This document shows positions 4,092-5,322 of a stretch of DNA of 5,322 nt, piece after piece. The first letter of the stretch is position 1; each line of letters starts with the position of its first letter. The notes under the pieces were generated by a model that was given only the letters and a program-made list of their open reading frames with translations, did no database searches and was not told the DNA's origin. Source of the stretch: Pseudomonadota bacterium (GTDB lineage: Bacteria; Pseudomonadota; Gammaproteobacteria; Legionellales; Legionellaceae); NCBI GenBank assembly GCA_021807845.1, contig JAKBCM010000096.1:1-5322 (forward strand). The letters run 5' to 3'. A program made the translations under genes and the position numbers.

Positions 4092-5322
4092 ATGAAACAA
4101 GAAGAAAAACAAGCCCTCATTGATGCCATTAAAAAACAGGATGATGCTTATATCGAAGCCTTAGCAAAAGGCAATGCCAAATGGCTGACTACCCAATTGG
4201 ATGACGGCGGTTTATTGGCTATCCACTATTGTGCAAAATTTGGGTGGCTACAGGGTATTCAATTGATGCTTGCCAAAAACGCTGCCTTATTAAATTCAAC
4301 GAGTAACGTAGATCATACCCCACTTCGATATGCTGCGGCTTATAATCATCCCTTGGTGGTAGAGTACTTATTAAAGCTTGGCGCAGATTCGAGCATCGCT
4401 ACCAACTGCCCAAAACACAGTTCTCATGGTATGCCCCCTCTATTTTGGGCGATAGATCGTGGGCATCCTGAGGTGGTTCAGTGTTTTCTCAAGTTTGCCA
4501 GTCATATCAAGCCCCGTTTTACTGTGCCACAAATGCATATCATACATTTTGCAAGCAGAAAGGGTCGTTGTGAGATTGTGAGAGTATTGCTTGAGTTTTA
4601 TATGGGTTGGCTTAACTATTGCGATGCCTATGGTCAAACCCCTTTATTATGGGCATCATCCTATGGCCATTTGGAACTGGTGAAATATCTAGTGGATAAA
4701 GGGGCCAATTTAGCGACTAAGACATATAGACACGGTCACGAGGATCATCATCTGGATGCTATTCATCTGGCGGCTAAGAATGGGCATTCGAAGGTTGTCA
4801 TATATTTACTACCTCTTTTCAGTCATCGGAGGTTGTTGCATGGGAAGCATTTGATTCATCTTGCGGCTGAATATGGTCGCGTCGAAGTGGTTAAAGAGTT
4901 ACTGGCTTCTCATCCAGAGTGGCTAAATTGTGCTGATGATTTTGGTCAAACGCCACTGCTTTGGGCTGCATATATGGGTCGTGAAGAGGTTGTAGAATAT
5001 CTTCTTATGCAAGGAGCTGATGTTCATTTGCGATCTAGTCCTTCAGGAAAGAGCAGAACAGCACTGGAGTGGGCAATAGCCGAGGATCATTATCGTATTG
5101 CCAATCTCATCCTTTTAAAACTAACGGAAAAAGAAGACAAGCACCGTATCCTTCCTTATATCAAGACAGCAGAACAAGCGCTTGATTTAATGGCGTTTCA
5201 ACCCGATTTAGCCCCCCTTTTGTTAAAAGATCAACGAGTGAAAGTTCTTTTGTCACCAGACAAGGACTCTGCTGAAAAACCAGTGATTCATTGGTACCAG
5301 CGGGCTGATCGTCGTCCTTCAT
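4092..5322 (+). CDS. Ankyrin-repeat protein, candidate secreted effector (3' end outside window)
   Basis: The frame is open from the ATG at 4092 to the right edge, giving 410 residues with no stop. After a helical N-terminal cap (about 1-38) come about nine ankyrin repeats, near residues 39-71, 74-106, 113-139, 147-176, 180-211, 221-249, 252-280, 284-315 and 321-345. Clear examples are TPLRYAAAYNHPLVVEYLL (76-94), GQTPLLWASSYGHLELVKYL (181-200) and GQTPLLWAAYMGREEVVEYL (285-304). Ankyrin repeats bind proteins, and in Legionella-type bacteria such proteins are often Dot/Icm substrates acting in the host cell. That role is inferred, since the C-terminal secretion signal would lie outside the window. 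Residues 346-410 are not ankyrin-like and start another region. There is no clear Shine-Dalgarno, so translation is probably coupled to the oxidoreductase, whose TGA is only 3 bases away. Confidence 0.93.
   Translation, partial: MKQEEKQALIDAIKKQDDAYIEALAKGNAKWLTTQLDDGGLLAIHYCAKFGWLQGIQLMLAKNAALLNSTSNVDHTPLRYAAAYNHPLVVEYLLKLGADSSIATNCPKHSSHGMPPLFWAIDRGHPEVVQCFLKFASHIKPRFTVPQMHIIHFASRKGRCEIVRVLLEFYMGWLNYCDAYGQTPLLWASSYGHLELVKYLVDKGANLATKTYRHGHEDHHLDAIHLAAKNGHSKVVIYLLPLFSHRRLLHGKHLIHLAAEYGRVEVVKELLASHPEWLNCADDFGQTPLLWAAYMGREEVVEYLLMQGADVHLRSSPSGKSRTALEWAIAEDHYRIANLILLKLTEKEDKHRILPYIKTAEQALDLMAFQPDLAPLLLKDQRVKVLLSPDKDSAEKPVIHWYQRADRRPS
4206..5126 (+). repeat. Higher-order ankyrin array: three modules of three repeats
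   Basis: The nine repeats fall into three modules of roughly 96-107 residues (about 4206-4526, 4527-4838, 4839-5126). In each, the first repeat has an IH motif instead of TPL (AIHYCAKFG, IIHFASRKG, LIHLAAEYG) and ends in a Leu-Asn (LLN, WLN, WLN). The second is a canonical TPL...GA(D/N) repeat. The third is preceded by a 6-10-residue insertion (near 105-112, 212-220, 315-320). Modules 2 and 3 align without gaps at an offset of 104 residues, with 29 of 60 identities over residues 148-207 and 252-311. Confidence 0.75.

Noticed and set aside
3256..4112. Two leftward ORFs (3256-3450 and 3858-4112) over the oxidoreductase
   Set aside because: Both are shadows of a complete, well-recognised MDR enzyme.
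4440..4637. 65-residue leftward ORF
   Set aside because: It lies wholly within the ankyrin-repeat coding sequence and has no independent support.

Overview
The window looks like chromosomal DNA from a Legionella-like, host-associated gammaproteobacterium. This is an inference from three things: moderately AT-rich sequence, an MFS carrier of the kind abundant in Legionella, Coxiella and Francisella, and a long ankyrin-repeat protein of the type these bacteria use as host-directed effectors. No mobile element, CRISPR array, tRNA or rRNA is visible.

Left part (1-1150). A leftward gene (153-629) encodes a 158-residue helix-turn-helix regulator. It is followed by a 521-base stretch (630-1150) with no convincing protein gene but much regulatory structure. 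This stretch holds a rightward promoter with a perfect TTGACA box whose spacer carries a 6-2-6 palindrome (734-747). It then has a chain of RNA hairpins and a good intrinsic terminator ending at 919. This reads either as a small RNA gene of about 157 nt, possibly controlled by the neighbouring regulator, or as an attenuated leader (with a Phe-Phe-Phe mini-ORF) for the transporter downstream.

Middle (1151-2669). A complete 456-residue, 12-helix MFS transporter is best started at the ATG at 1151 rather than an upstream GTG. It is followed by a 148-base gap with two inverted repeats and a possible extended -10 promoter.

Right part (2670-5322). Three same-strand genes form a probable operon: an unrecognised 130-residue protein, a complete zinc-independent quinone oxidoreductase-type MDR enzyme (331 residues), and an ankyrin-repeat protein that runs off the right edge (410 residues visible). 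The oxidoreductase and the ankyrin gene are in the same reading frame, separated only by one TGA and one further codon. The ankyrin array is built of three modules of three repeats each, a clear higher-order duplication.

The most interesting items are the orphan promoter/operator/terminator unit at 729-919, the same-frame oxidoreductase-ankyrin junction, and the three-by-three ankyrin architecture.
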